Source: Sphingobacteriaceae bacterium
GTDB taxonomy: Bacteria; Bacteroidota; Bacteroidia; Sphingobacteriales; Sphingobacteriaceae
Reading direction: 5' to 3'
Length of the DNA stretch: 32,228 bases
NCBI GenBank assembly: GCA_947479815.1
Contig: CANKAT010000034.1
Coordinates: 1 to 32,228 of the forward strand
Positions 1 through 8,725 of this stretch are shown here, piece by piece; the first letter of the stretch is position 1; each line of letters opens with the position of its first letter. Made by a program: the position numbers and the translations under genes. The notes under the pieces were generated by a model. It did not search any database. It had not been told where the DNA came from and saw only the letters and a program-made list of their open reading frames with translations.

Positions 1-161
1 GCATGGTTAATATTATTAAAAGCCCATAGGCTAAACTGCTAAAATATCTCATTATTGATTTTTCTATTTTTTTATTCAATTAAAACAGACCATCTGATGC
101 TTGAATTCTGTTTGAATTTTTAAAAAGTGCAAAAAGCTATTTTCTTACAATTGATATTGCT

Positions 162-800
162 CTAAATCCTCTTTTTAAGTTTTGCAGTTAGTACGCCTTT
201 TTTAGAGGAATTATCAACTGGTTTACTATTCCTAACATTGGTGTAAATTTTATAGGTTTCTGTACGTTCTAAATGTTTCTCTTCTAATATTTCAAATTCA
301 GGGAAGTGTTCATTTATAAAGTTCCAGCTCATGGTTTGAGGCTCTGTTAATGTGGGCATGGTATGTATATCCACCATTAACAGAAACAATCCATTATTCT
401 TTAAGGTTCTTTTTATTTCTTTGCATGCAGTTTCTATGTTATCCACATGATCCAAAGAATTAAATGAGCAAATCACATCAAAATAGTTATCAGGGAATGG
501 AATATTTTCAACGTATGCTTTGATATAAGTCATGTTATGATCTTTAGCACCCATTTTGAGGTATTGTTCTGCTAAAGGATCTAGGCCGATTCTCTCTTTT
601 GCCATTTCTGCCCATTCTAATGAGCCCCTCGGACCGCAACCGATATCAAGAATGCTTTTATCGGTATAAAATTCTTCGGAGAGGGCGAAATTGCTGGTAT
701 AAAAATATTTGTAATGAGAGTTATTATTCAGGTTATTAGAAATAAGCTTAACTATTTTCCAATAGCCTAATTCAAAAAACTCTTTGAAGGATAAAGACAT
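162..800 (-). CDS. Class I SAM-dependent methyltransferase
   Basis: A 212-residue soluble protein with a Methyltransf_11-type Rossmann core. Motif I, LDIGCGPRGS, lies at residues 51-60 and binds the SAM methionine. An acidic strand-2 end follows (GLDP), then the post-II segment PFPDNYFDVICSFNSLDHV and a LKNNGLFLLMVD strand typical of small-molecule methyltransferases. There is no signal peptide or membrane segment, so it should be cytosolic. The methyl acceptor cannot be predicted. It is a single gene, read away from the amidohydrolase pair and separated from it by a terminator, so it is probably independently transcribed. The fold is clear; the function is open. Confidence 0.85.
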   Translation of the reverse strand: MSLSFKEFFELGYWKIVKLISNNLNNNSHYKYFYTSNFALSEEFYTDKSILDIGCGPRGSLEWAEMAKERIGLDPLAEQYLKMGAKDHNMTYIKAYVENIPFPDNYFDVICSFNSLDHVDNIETACKEIKRTLKNNGLFLLMVDIHTMPTLTEPQTMSWNFINEHFPEFEILEEKHLERTETYKIYTNVRNSKPVDNSSKKGVLTAKLKKRI

Positions 801-876
801 AGATAAATTAGAGAAATTAATTTGTAACCCTGTTAAAGATTTTTAGAAATCTCTTTATTGGGATTCCAATTTTATT

Positions 877-884
877 CAAATTTA
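877..884 (-). promoter_or_regulatory. Possible Bacteroidota -7 promoter element for the methyltransferase
   Basis: The minus strand reads TAAATTTG, matching the TAnnTTTG consensus of Bacteroidota housekeeping promoters. It lies about 77 bases before the methyltransferase start. No TTG-type -33 element sits at the expected distance, so this is a weak prediction. Confidence 0.3.
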
Positions 885-1073
885 TAATCTTTTTTAGTTT
901 AGAGCTCTGTTTTATTTTGTTAAACTAATATTAATTACCTGTTTCTGCAGAATTGGGTTTTTAGGAGCTATCTCATCACTGTATTATTTTAAAATTGATT
1001 TTATTATTAGCGTCAATTAAATTCCGTCATTCAACAGAATATTTATTTACTATGCTTAACGGATTGGGTGTAA

Positions 1074-1108
1074 ATAAAAAGGCAGATCGCGAAAATTTCG
1101 GATCTGCC
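1074..1108 (-). terminator. Rho-independent terminator after amidohydrolase A
   Basis: GGCAGATC (1081-1088) pairs with GATCTGCC (1101-1108) around a 12-base loop that can itself partly pair. On the minus strand the stem is followed by a T-rich tract (TTTTTATTT). It lies about 30 bases past the stop codon of the minus-strand amidohydrolase and probably ends the two-gene amidohydrolase operon. Confidence 0.8.
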
Positions 1109-1137
1109 TATAATTTTGATCTAATTGATCTTACTAA

Positions 1138-2445
1138 TTATTTTGCTAAAGGAGCACTCAATGCATTCAAGTCCCAAACTACACGGCCACTGCGTAAAGT
1201 TAATTCTGCTTCTAGTTTTTGTTTCCCTCTCAAGGCCATTCCACTGGCATCGATGTATCCAAAGTCTCCTTCACGTAGTCTAAATACTGCAATATCAGCA
1301 TCGCTACCCACACTCAAGCTACCCAATTCGGTACGTTGAATTACTTTTGCAGCATTCCAGGTTGATGCTGCAATGACATCAGCCAATGGCATGCCTAGAA
1401 CCAGGAATTTAGAGGCTAGGTTTGCCATGTCTTTGAAACCGGCATTCATACTTCCAGTGTGCAAATCAGAACTTAAAACATCTGGCTGGAAACCCTGCTC
1501 CATGGCAGGAACAGCCTGGCTCCAGTTAAAGCTTCCACCACCATGGCCTACGTCAAAAATCAAGCCTTTTTTGCGTGCTTCCCAAACAAAGGGTTTTACT
1601 TTTTTGGTTTTTACATCTACAATTGCTTGTTTATGTTCTAGCATTTTTCCGTTTTTATCATATTCTTGATCATAACGGTATGCATGGGTTAAAATATCGC
1701 CTGGGCGTAAATGTTTTAATAATAAATCTTCAAGAGGAAGCGGAGGAAGCGATTTTCCAAAATCCACCATTACCGGAATACTGGCTAATTTGCCTGCTTC
1801 TACTGCCTTATCTGTTGGCTCCCAATCATGACCGATATAATGTGCAAGTTTAATTCCAACAACTATATCCTTATTTTTTAACGCAACAGAACTAGTGAGT
1901 TTAGCATCCATATCAGTTTCATCCTGCTCGTACGATTCTACTCCACGCATTCCTCCACCTACAATGTTCATAAATGCAAGTACACGAGTTTTAGAGTGCT
2001 CAACAATGTTCTTTCTAAACAAGTCAATGTTTTTCCACCCTGCACCACCGGCATCTACCACAGTTGTTACTCCCGCACGGAAAGTGAATCCATCTGGAGG
2101 AAGGGCATCTAGGCTATTGCTTAGGTAATTATTATCAGTGCCGTGAAATACGTGTCCGTGAATGTCAAGAAGCCCCGGAGTTACATAAAGTCCGCTAACA
2201 TTAACAGTTTTTTTCGCCGAACTTGCCGGAATATCAGCTGCTACCCGAAAAACTTTACCGTCTTTTACAGCCACATCCATTTTGCCATTGATTTTATTTT
2301 TGGCATCGATTACATGTCCGCCTTTTAGCAGAAGGTCGATTTCCTGAGCGGATGAAACAAAAGGGCTAAATAAAGCAGTCATTATCAATAGTAGGCTTAA
2401 GCTAATAGAGGACATACTTTTCTTAGAATTGAGTTGGATATTCAT
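1138..2445 (-). CDS. Exported COG3964-type metal-dependent amidohydrolase/deacetylase (paralogue A)
   Basis: A 435-residue amidohydrolase-superfamily enzyme with a signal peptide ending near SSAQE, so periplasmic. It opens with the LLLKGGHVIDAKN beta-sandwich segment of this family. The predicted binuclear metal site is complete: HxH at His96/His98 (DIHGH), carboxylated Lys199 (VGIKLAH), His254 (LTHAY), His301 (DVGHGGG) and Asp327 (SSDLH). Members are often mislabelled dihydroorotase. The few characterised COG3964 proteins (Atu3266, Oant2987) hydrolyse acetylated alpha-hydroxy acids, so an acyl-removing role is plausible but the substrate is unknown. It starts 28 bases after paralogue B stops, indicating a two-gene operon, and ends at a good terminator. 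Confidence 0.88.
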   Translation of the reverse strand: MNIQLNSKKSMSSISLSLLLIMTALFSPFVSSAQEIDLLLKGGHVIDAKNKINGKMDVAVKDGKVFRVAADIPASSAKKTVNVSGLYVTPGLLDIHGHVFHGTDNNYLSNSLDALPPDGFTFRAGVTTVVDAGGAGWKNIDLFRKNIVEHSKTRVLAFMNIVGGGMRGVESYEQDETDMDAKLTSSVALKNKDIVVGIKLAHYIGHDWEPTDKAVEAGKLASIPVMVDFGKSLPPLPLEDLLLKHLRPGDILTHAYRYDQEYDKNGKMLEHKQAIVDVKTKKVKPFVWEARKKGLIFDVGHGGGSFNWSQAVPAMEQGFQPDVLSSDLHTGSMNAGFKDMANLASKFLVLGMPLADVIAASTWNAAKVIQRTELGSLSVGSDADIAVFRLREGDFGYIDASGMALRGKQKLEAELTLRSGRVVWDLNALSAPLAK

Positions 2446-2473
2446 TGTTTAAAATTTATAGTTTTTTTAATTA

Positions 2474-3757
2474 TTATTTGGTAGAAATAGCCTGTGGAGA
2501 ATCCCAGATAGGTCCGCTAACACCGTTCAAATCCCAAACAATTTTGCCAGCACGGATGGTTAATTCTGCATCCAGCTTTTGAGTTCCTTTTAGCGTATTT
2601 CTACGTACATCAGTAAATCCAAATTCTCCTTTTTTAAGACTAAAAACTGCAACGTCAGCTTCAGAACCTATGCTCAGGTTACCCAGCTCAGGTCTGTTAA
2701 TTACTCTGGCCGGGCTAGCAGTTGATTTTTCGATTACTTCTTCTAAAGTAAGTCCGATATTCAGAAATTTAGACATCACATTAGCCATATCTTTCATTCC
2801 ACCGTTCATACTATCAGAGTGTAGGTCGGTACTGATTACATCCGGTTTGAATCCCTGTTTGATAGCTGGAACAGCTTGGCGCCATAAAAATGCACCACCA
2901 CCATGGCCTACATCAAACAAAATTCCTTTTTTCTGGGCTTCAAAAATAAAAGGCTTAACTATTCCGTCATCATCTACTACGGTTTCACGGTCTTTTGGTC
3001 CGTAAGCAAAGGTATGGGTGAATATATCACCGGGACGAAGATGTTCCAGAAATAAAGATTTAATCGAATTGGTAGGCTGATGTTCACCGAAATCAACCAT
3101 TACGGGTACTTTAGCCAGTTTTCCTGCGGCTACAGCACGGTCAACCTGTGTAAAATCACCCCAGTAATGAGCGGCTTTGATTCCAACTATAATTTTTGGA
3201 TAAAGCTTGGTAATCATATAAGCAGTCATTTCAGGGTTGAAATCAGTTTTATCCTGTTCCTCAAAACGGCCATACATTCCATTACCGGTAATATTTAAAA
3301 GGGCAAGGATTCGAGTCTGGGAGCGGTCTATGTTTTGCTCTTTGAAAAGCCTGAAGTTTCTCCATCCTGATGATCCGGCATCTACCACAGTAGTTACACC
3401 CGCTCTGAATGTAAAGGCATCTGCAGGTACAGCGGTTTGACCATCTGCAATGTAAGAACCAAGGTCATTCCCTTGAAATACATGGGTATGCATATCAATT
3501 ATTCCGGGAGTAACGTATAAACCACTAACATCAACTGTTTTTTTAGCGGTATTAGCTGGGATGTTAACAGCAACTTTTACAATTTTACCTCCCGAAATGG
3601 CAACATCCATGTTGGCATTGATCTTGTTTTTTGGGTCAATAACATGACCTCCTTTTAACAGAAGATCGATTTCCTGAGCACTGACAGTTAAGCTGCCCAA
3701 GATTAAAATAAAGGTCAGTAGCGATAAATAGGGATATCCCTTTTTTGTAGTTTTCAT
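2474..3757 (-). CDS. Exported COG3964-type metal-dependent amidohydrolase/deacetylase (paralogue B)
   Basis: This is the first gene of the amidohydrolase pair and a clear paralogue of its downstream neighbour. I prefer the ATG at 3757, which gives a standard signal peptide (MKTTKKGYPYL then a hydrophobic core ending SAQE). An in-frame ATG at 3787 would add ten residues with an acidic start. Numbered from 3757, the metal ligands are His90/His92 (DMHTH), Lys194 (VGIKAAH), His248 (FTHTF), His285 (DVGHGGG) and Asp311 (STDLH), all present. The C-terminus carries a short extra tail (WDSPQAISTK) compared with A and C. It is divergent from the sialidase gene across a 227-base region containing an imperfect dyad. 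The metal-dependent hydrolase call is firm; the substrate is unknown. Confidence 0.86.
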   Translation of the reverse strand: MKTTKKGYPYLSLLTFILILGSLTVSAQEIDLLLKGGHVIDPKNKINANMDVAISGGKIVKVAVNIPANTAKKTVDVSGLYVTPGIIDMHTHVFQGNDLGSYIADGQTAVPADAFTFRAGVTTVVDAGSSGWRNFRLFKEQNIDRSQTRILALLNITGNGMYGRFEEQDKTDFNPEMTAYMITKLYPKIIVGIKAAHYWGDFTQVDRAVAAGKLAKVPVMVDFGEHQPTNSIKSLFLEHLRPGDIFTHTFAYGPKDRETVVDDDGIVKPFIFEAQKKGILFDVGHGGGAFLWRQAVPAIKQGFKPDVISTDLHSDSMNGGMKDMANVMSKFLNIGLTLEEVIEKSTASPARVINRPELGNLSIGSEADVAVFSLKKGEFGFTDVRRNTLKGTQKLDAELTIRAGKIVWDLNGVSGPIWDSPQAISTK

Positions 3758-3905
3758 CAAGTATGTGATTTGTAAATTATTCTCCAATATAATGCAAGAT
3801 TTTTAATCAAAAGAATGACATTGGAAATTTGTAGTATTAGATTAATGAAAAGGCCATTAGGGCTAATTTTTTAATGAATTCGATTTTATAACAAGTTTAT
3901 TACAT

Positions 3906-3938
3906 TTATATGCTGCAATATATTTTCCAGCAGTATAA
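3906..3938. promoter_or_regulatory. Imperfect inverted repeat between divergent genes
   Basis: TTATATGCTG (3906-3915) faces CAGCAGTATAA (3928-3938). The arms are complementary apart from one bulge and one shifted position. It lies between the divergent amidohydrolase B and sialidase genes and 47 bases before the sialidase start, where an operator would be expected. No regulator gene is in the window, so the role is conjecture. Confidence 0.3.
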
Positions 3939-3984
3939 TTTTTACACGGTTCAGTCAAAGTTCAATGCAAAGTAAAAATCCATC

Positions 3985-5073
3985 ATGAATAAAATAATAA
4001 TTGGCTGCCTTCTCCTGATTGCGATTTCAAAGAATGCATTAAGTCAGGTTAGCGGTTTAGCCGAAGGCCTTATCTCATCTCAGGACCTGTTTAATACTTC
4101 AATGAATAGCAATGTGTTTTGTTATCGTATTCCATCCTTATTAAAAGCGCCGAATGGTGATCTTATTGCCGCGATAGATGAACGGAATTTATCCTGTGCA
4201 GATTTGAAGGGAAATGAAAATATCAATATTGTAATCAGGAAAAGTGCTGATAATGGAAAAAGCTGGTCTAAAATCCGGACCATTATTGACTTTCCTTTGG
4301 GAAAATCAGCGTCTGATCCTTCCATGATTTCAGATAATCAAACAGGCACTATTTTCTTGTTTTATAATTATATGGACCTAAATAAAGAAAAGGATATCTA
4401 TTATATCCACGTGATTAAAAGCAAGGATAATGGAGAAACATGGTCAAAACCAGAAGATATTACCTCCCAGATCAGTAAGCCTGAATGGAAGAAGAATTTT
4501 AAATTCGTTACTTCTGGTAAGGGTACGCAAACAGCATCAGGCCTATTATTGCATACCTTGGTTAATTTAAACAAGGGACTTCATATTTTTGGATCTAACG
4601 ATCATGGTAAGACCTGGTTTTTAAAAGATACCCCGATCATGTCTGCTGATGAATCAAAGATCATTGAATTAAATGATGGAAGCTGGATGGTCAATTCTCG
4701 TGTAAATAAATTAGGTATGCGTGTGGTTCATATCTCAAAGGATGAAGGAAAAACATGGGTAAGCAGAAATGAAACTAGCTTGATTGATCCGGCTTGTAAT
4801 GGTGCTATAGTTAGGTGTCAATCAAAAAAGTATGGTAATCTGTTATTGTTCTCAAATGCCAATTCAAAGGATGGGCGTAAAAATCTGACCGTCAAGGTGA
4901 GTGCTGATGAAGGCAAGACATGGACTGCAGGTAAAACGATCTATGCGGGTGCTGCAGCCTATTCAGATATTGAAGTTTTAAAGAATGGGGATATAGGTCT
5001 GTTTTTCGAAAAGGAAGAGTATAAGCAAAATGTTTTTGTTCGGTTTTCTATGAAATGGTTAATGGGGAACTAG
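3985..5073 (+). CDS. Secreted GH33 exo-alpha-sialidase
   Basis: A 362-residue sialidase with a signal peptide (cleavage near ALSQV). The six-bladed propeller signature is plain: YRIP at residues 47-50 and five Asp boxes (S-x-D-x-G-x-[ST]-W) near residues 87, 146, 204, 251 and 306. Catalytic residues are recognisable: the arginine triad Arg48, Arg239 (NSR) and Arg298 (GRKNLTV), the acid/base Asp65 (IDERN), Tyr326 in AAYSDIE, and its partner Glu in the DESKIIEL segment. It should release terminal sialic acids from glycans in the periplasm or outside. It stands alone; no sialic-acid transporter, NanA lyase or NanE is adjacent, although two AGE-family proteins lie 17 kb away. Confidence 0.9.
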   Translation: MNKIIIGCLLLIAISKNALSQVSGLAEGLISSQDLFNTSMNSNVFCYRIPSLLKAPNGDLIAAIDERNLSCADLKGNENINIVIRKSADNGKSWSKIRTIIDFPLGKSASDPSMISDNQTGTIFLFYNYMDLNKEKDIYYIHVIKSKDNGETWSKPEDITSQISKPEWKKNFKFVTSGKGTQTASGLLLHTLVNLNKGLHIFGSNDHGKTWFLKDTPIMSADESKIIELNDGSWMVNSRVNKLGMRVVHISKDEGKTWVSRNETSLIDPACNGAIVRCQSKKYGNLLLFSNANSKDGRKNLTVKVSADEGKTWTAGKTIYAGAAAYSDIEVLKNGDIGLFFEKEEYKQNVFVRFSMKWLMGN

Positions 5074-5229
5074 ATTTTTTAAACTTTATTGTTTAGAATT
5101 TTCTTATTCAGATCATTTTGAATGAGTTAAGATAAGCGCTTACATTAGTCGTCTTAATAAATATTCTTATTGTTACTTTCTATTCTTCTTCTTTTTTTTT
5201 AATTTCGATTTAAATCAAAATAATAAGAT

Positions 5230-5688
5230 ATGGCCATTTATAAACTTCAGGTTAACGGAAAGACTCTCCAGGCTGATGTTGAAGCAGATACCCCTCTATT
5301 ATGGGTATTGCGTGATCATTTGGGGTTAGTAGGAACCAAGTATGGTTGCGGAATAGCACAATGTGGAGCTTGTACAGTTCATGTGAACGGTTCAGCCACA
5401 CGTTCTTGTGTTTATCCTGTATCGGCAGTAGGTACTTCGCAGGTAATCACTATTGAAGGTTTATCTGAAAAAGGAGATCATCCACTTCAAAAAGCATGGG
5501 ATGAAATTGATGTGGCTCAGTGCGGTTATTGCCAGGCAGGTCAAATTATGACTGCAGCGGCATTGCTTAAGCAAAATCCAAAGCCTAGCATGGATGAAAT
5601 CGAAGTAACCATGAATGGCAATATTTGTCGTTGTGGTGCTTATCATCGTATACGTGAAGCAGTTAAATTGGCCAGCACTAAAATTTGA
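5230..5688 (+). CDS. iorA: 2Fe-2S subunit of a xanthine-oxidase-family molybdenum hydroxylase (IorA/CoxS type)
   Basis: A 152-residue protein with the two iron-sulfur clusters of the small subunit. The N-terminal plant-ferredoxin-type cluster uses Cys40, Cys45, Cys48 and Cys60. The C-terminal helical cluster uses Cys98, Cys101, Cys133 and Cys135 (CGYC and CRC). It passes electrons from the molybdenum site of the following subunit, whose gene starts 5 bases after this stop codon. There is no signal peptide, so it should cross the membrane by hitch-hiking on the Tat signal of the large subunit, as known for related exported hydroxylases. The substrate (isoquinoline, aldehyde or other N-heterocycle) is not determined by sequence. 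Confidence 0.92.
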   Translation: MAIYKLQVNGKTLQADVEADTPLLWVLRDHLGLVGTKYGCGIAQCGACTVHVNGSATRSCVYPVSAVGTSQVITIEGLSEKGDHPLQKAWDEIDVAQCGYCQAGQIMTAAALLKQNPKPSMDEIEVTMNGNICRCGAYHRIREAVKLASTKI

Positions 5689-5693
5689 TTGAT

Positions 5694-7835
5694 ATGAAAA
5701 GTACAACAACAAATAGCAGGCGTGATTTTTTAAAAATGAGCGCAATAACCGGGGGTGGCCTGGTACTCGGATTCAATTGGTTTAGCGCTGAAGCCAGTGC
5801 GCCTGTGGTGTTCAGCAGTGTAATTGCTGGAGATATTAATTTTAACAGTTACTTATCAATTGCAACTGATGGTGCTATAACCATTATGTCGCCGAATCCT
5901 GAATTAGGACAAAATATTATTACATCATTTCCGATGGTGGTAGCTGAAGAGCTAGAAGCCGATTGGAAAATGGTAAAGATAGTGCAAGCCAATCTCGACA
6001 ATAAGTTTGACCGCCAGCTTACTGGGGGTAGTGGTGCAGTTCCGCATTCTTGGAAATTATTAAGAAATGCAGGTGCTACAGCTAAATTCATGTTAATTGA
6101 GGCTGCTGCCAAGAAATGGGCTGTTCCTGCCTCAGAATGTATTGCGGCGAATAGTTTTGTAAACCATAGCCGTAGTGGCAAAAAATTAGGTTTCGGAGAG
6201 CTTGCTGAAGCAGCTTCAAAGATTCCTGTTCCTGCAACAGTTAAGTTGAAAGACCGGAAAGACTTTAAATTAATCGGCAAATCATCGGTAAGGAATGTAG
6301 AAAATCTTAAAATAGTAACAGGCAAGCCTTTATTTGGTTTAGATTTTTACCGTGATGGGATGGTCTTTGCGATGATTCAGCGTCCGGAGCAATTCGGAAT
6401 GAAGCTCAAATCATTTGATGGTTCTATCGCTAAATCAATGCCGGGTATCATTGATGTGGTTTCTTTTAAAAACAATGTCGCTGTTGTAGGTAAATCAACT
6501 TGGCAAGTACTCAAAGCAAGGAAAATGTTAAAGATCGAATATGAAAAAGAATTCGCGCTAGAGAGTACTGAAGATCATGATAAATTATTCCTGAATTTGA
6601 TGGATAATGGTCAGGCCACGGTTAGACGTAAGGATGGGGATGTAGATGCTGCATTTAAAAATGCAGCCAAAGTAATTAAAGGAGAGTATCAGTGTCCGTT
6701 TATTTCTCATAGTCCGATGGAACCTATGAATTTTTTCGCGCATGTTCGCCCAGATGGTGTTGAACTTGTTGGACCAACACAAACTCCAGGCAGAGCACGA
6801 GCCGAAATTTCTAAACTATTGAACATTCCTGAAGATAAAATCACCGTGCAGATAACCCGCTTAGGTGGTGGCTTTGGAAGAAGACTGTATAACGATTTTG
6901 CACTTGAAGCGGCTGAATTGTCAAGCATTATTAAAGCTCCGGTAAAATTGATCTGGACCAAAGAAGACGACATGACAGCTGGCACTTATCGCCCCGCGGT
7001 ACGTTATCGTTTTGAAGCAGCATTGGATGCATCAGGGAACCTAACAGGATATAAATTAAGAGGAGTAGGGATCAATTCAGGTAACCCAACCAGGGAACAT
7101 AATTTTCCATCTGGTTCAGTTGAAAACCTGTTAATTGACTCAGTTGAACATAAATCGCCAATCACAACCGGAGCATGGCGCGCTCCAATAACCAACTTCC
7201 TTGCTTTTGCAGAGCAGGCCTTTATTGATGAGGTTGCTCAAGCAGCGGGTAAGGACCCAGTACAATTCAGATTGGATCTTCTTGCAAAGGCAAAGAAATC
7301 ACCAGTTGGTGATATCCGCTATGATATCAGCAGGATGGAAGGCGTCATTAAAATGGTTGCAGAAAAGTCTGGCTGGGGTAAGAAAAAAGATGTTTCACAA
7401 GGGTTTTCTGTCTATTTCTCACACGCATCTTATGTAGCTCAGGTTGCTGATGTAGTGATGAGAGCAGGCTTGCCTGTTGTTAAAAAGATCTATGCAGTTT
7501 CTGATTGCGGGCAGGTAGTTAGTCTAAATGGAGCTAGCCATCAGGTAATGGGTGGAATAGTTGACGGACTAGGTCATGCCATGTACAGCAAGTTAAGTTT
7601 CAGAGATGGTGCTGCTGATCAGAACAACTACAATACGTATCGCCTGATCAGAATGAAGGAAGTTCCTGAAATTGAAACCCATTTTGTGGATAATGGAATT
7701 GATCCTACCGGATTGGGTGAGCCCGCACTTCCTCCAACTGGTGGGGCAGTGGCAAATGCTATTTTTAAGGCTACCGGTAAGCGTGTAAGAAATCAGCCTT
7801 TTATTGAGGAAGACGTTTTCAAGACAATTTCATAA
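5694..7835 (+). CDS. iorB: Tat-exported molybdopterin subunit of a xanthine-oxidase-family hydroxylase (IorB type)
   Basis: I choose the ATG at 5694 (713 residues) because it opens a textbook twin-arginine signal (SRRDFLKM) five bases after the upstream stop; a TTG at 5685 is the alternative. The protein has the single-chain IorB layout with duplicated aldehyde-oxidase domains. The molybdopterin motif LGGGFGRR is at residues 390-397. GAWRAP lies near residue 495, and the catalytic glutamate is Glu676 in GLGEPALPP. With the 2Fe-2S subunit it would oxidise an aldehyde or N-heteroaromatic compound in the periplasm. No cytochrome c subunit or XdhC-like chaperone follows; a strong terminator does. 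The cofactor gene moaCB is about 1 kb downstream on the other strand. Confidence 0.92.
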   Translation: MKSTTTNSRRDFLKMSAITGGGLVLGFNWFSAEASAPVVFSSVIAGDINFNSYLSIATDGAITIMSPNPELGQNIITSFPMVVAEELEADWKMVKIVQANLDNKFDRQLTGGSGAVPHSWKLLRNAGATAKFMLIEAAAKKWAVPASECIAANSFVNHSRSGKKLGFGELAEAASKIPVPATVKLKDRKDFKLIGKSSVRNVENLKIVTGKPLFGLDFYRDGMVFAMIQRPEQFGMKLKSFDGSIAKSMPGIIDVVSFKNNVAVVGKSTWQVLKARKMLKIEYEKEFALESTEDHDKLFLNLMDNGQATVRRKDGDVDAAFKNAAKVIKGEYQCPFISHSPMEPMNFFAHVRPDGVELVGPTQTPGRARAEISKLLNIPEDKITVQITRLGGGFGRRLYNDFALEAAELSSIIKAPVKLIWTKEDDMTAGTYRPAVRYRFEAALDASGNLTGYKLRGVGINSGNPTREHNFPSGSVENLLIDSVEHKSPITTGAWRAPITNFLAFAEQAFIDEVAQAAGKDPVQFRLDLLAKAKKSPVGDIRYDISRMEGVIKMVAEKSGWGKKKDVSQGFSVYFSHASYVAQVADVVMRAGLPVVKKIYAVSDCGQVVSLNGASHQVMGGIVDGLGHAMYSKLSFRDGAADQNNYNTYRLIRMKEVPEIETHFVDNGIDPTGLGEPALPPTGGAVANAIFKATGKRVRNQPFIEEDVFKTIS

Positions 7836-7857
7836 TTTCAAACTCTTTGTTTTTAAC

Positions 7858-7888
7858 GCCGGCAGATCAAATCTGCCGGCTTTTTTTT
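7858..7888 (+). terminator. Strong rho-independent terminator after iorB
   Basis: A perfect 10-base-pair stem, GCCGGCAGAT (7858-7867) with ATCTGCCGGC (7871-7880), closes on a three-base CAA loop and is followed by eight T residues. It lies 22 bases past the iorB stop codon and ends the two-gene operon. Confidence 0.93.
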
Positions 7889-8067
7889 GCCTTAAATTAG
7901 GGTTTGATTAGTTGATTACCTTGGGTTTGTATACTAAGTAAATGGGATGGTGATGAGAGGTGATCAGAATGATACATCGCCTGAGCATTCTTATCAAGAT
8001 TTATGCCAATTTTCAGCCGCTATACGACCCTGTTTTTCCTGAATAGCAAAATCTGTTATTAAAACCA

Positions 8068-8075
8068 TACCTTTG
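8068..8075 (+). promoter_or_regulatory. Bacteroidota -7 promoter element for dnaJ-KTSC
   Basis: TACCTTTG followed by C matches the TAnnTTTG consensus exactly. It lies 68 bases before the start codon. A clear -33 TTG is not present at the normal spacing, so strength is uncertain. Confidence 0.5.
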
Positions 8076-8142
8076 CAAAATTATTTTCTGAAGGTCTGCT
8101 TCGTTATATGCAATCTTCTACTGATCATATAAAAATTGAAGC

Positions 8143-8592
8143 ATGAGAAAAATTGTTGATTACAGAAAGATATTAGGAGTTGATAAAAACGCAGAATTGC
8201 AAGAACTGAAAACGGTTTATCGTACCCTAATGAAGAACTGGCATCCTGATAAATTTACTGACTCTGAAGAAAGTAAATTAGAGGCTGAAGAAAAAAGTAA
8301 GACAATAATTGAAGCCTATCATTTTTTAGTCAGTATTGCATCTGAAACTCGTTTACAAACCATTGAGGATTATAAATTGACAACTACTACTTCAGGGATC
8401 GCAGATTTTGAATACAAAAATCAGATATTGACGGTAAGTTTTGCAGATGGTAGTACTTACGAATATTTCGATGTCCCTAAAGCTGTTTATGTCAAGTTGA
8501 TTAATGCTGATTCGCCTGGAAGATTTGCCAGAAGACATATTTACGCGAATTACATCTATAGAAGCACCAGTAAATTGGTTGCTACGGCTTAA
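8143..8592 (+). CDS. J-domain protein with C-terminal KTSC domain
   Basis: A 149-residue cytosolic protein with two parts. Residues 1-65 are a J domain with the HPD tripeptide at 34-36 (KNWHPDKF), which in this family stimulates the ATPase of DnaK-type Hsp70. Residues about 85-145 match the small KTSC domain (VSFADGSTYEYFDVP..., then FARRHIYANYIYRS), a fold reported next to nucleic-acid and Lys-tRNA synthetase domains and of unknown biochemical role. The usual Gly/Phe linker and zinc domain of DnaJ are absent, so this is a specialised co-chaperone that would recruit Hsp70 to whatever KTSC binds. It is single-gene, with its own promoter, and convergent with moaCB. Confidence 0.85.
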   Translation: MRKIVDYRKILGVDKNAELQELKTVYRTLMKNWHPDKFTDSEESKLEAEEKSKTIIEAYHFLVSIASETRLQTIEDYKLTTTTSGIADFEYKNQILTVSFADGSTYEYFDVPKAVYVKLINADSPGRFARRHIYANYIYRSTSKLVATA

Positions 8593-8701
8593 TTAAATAT
8601 ATACTATTGCATCTGCTTCCTTGAAGTGCTATTCAACGAAATAGTGGCTTTTAGCATGATTTTTGAGATATTTTCTTAGCTTAATACACGTAAAATTTAA
8701 T

Positions 8702-8717
8702 AGTTCATTCTTGAACT
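8702..8717 (-). terminator. Weak hairpin after moaCB
   Basis: AGTTCA and TGAACT form a six-base-pair stem with a four-base loop, 9 bases past the moaCB stop on the minus strand. A short run of four T residues comes only several bases later, so termination here is uncertain. Confidence 0.3.
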
Positions 8718-8725
8718 GAAATTAT

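Larger units (their letters stand above)
801..1137. other. Intergenic region between methyltransferase and amidohydrolase A
   Basis: No credible gene is visible in these 337 bases. The right part holds the amidohydrolase terminator (1074-1108). The left part is AT-rich leader of the methyltransferase gene with one possible promoter element. A 114-codon reading frame crossing the right half is antisense to the amidohydrolase and resembles nothing. Confidence 0.6.
7836..8142. other. Intergenic region between the molybdenum hydroxylase operon and dnaJ-KTSC
   Basis: No gene is visible in these 307 bases. The region begins with the hydroxylase terminator and contains a good TAnnTTTG promoter element near the dnaJ-like gene. 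I see nothing else with structure. Confidence 0.6.

Noticed and set aside
995-1339. A 114-codon plus-strand reading frame over the end of amidohydrolase A
   Set aside because: It overlaps conserved amidohydrolase sequence and a terminator, and its protein shows no domain or signal.
1138-3787. Dihydroorotase (pyrimidine synthesis) for the amidohydrolases
   Set aside because: All three are exported and match the COG3964 group, in which the dihydroorotase label has been shown wrong; no pyr genes are near.
3985-5073. Sialic-acid catabolic (nan) cluster built round the sialidase
   Set aside because: No NanA lyase, NanK or sialic-acid transporter is present; the AGE-like proteins are exported and far away.
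5849-6325. A 158-codon minus-strand reading frame inside iorB
   Set aside because: It is antisense to a well-supported molybdopterin subunit, has no recognisable domain and reads as low-complexity Ser/Ala-rich sequence; a shadow of the real frame.
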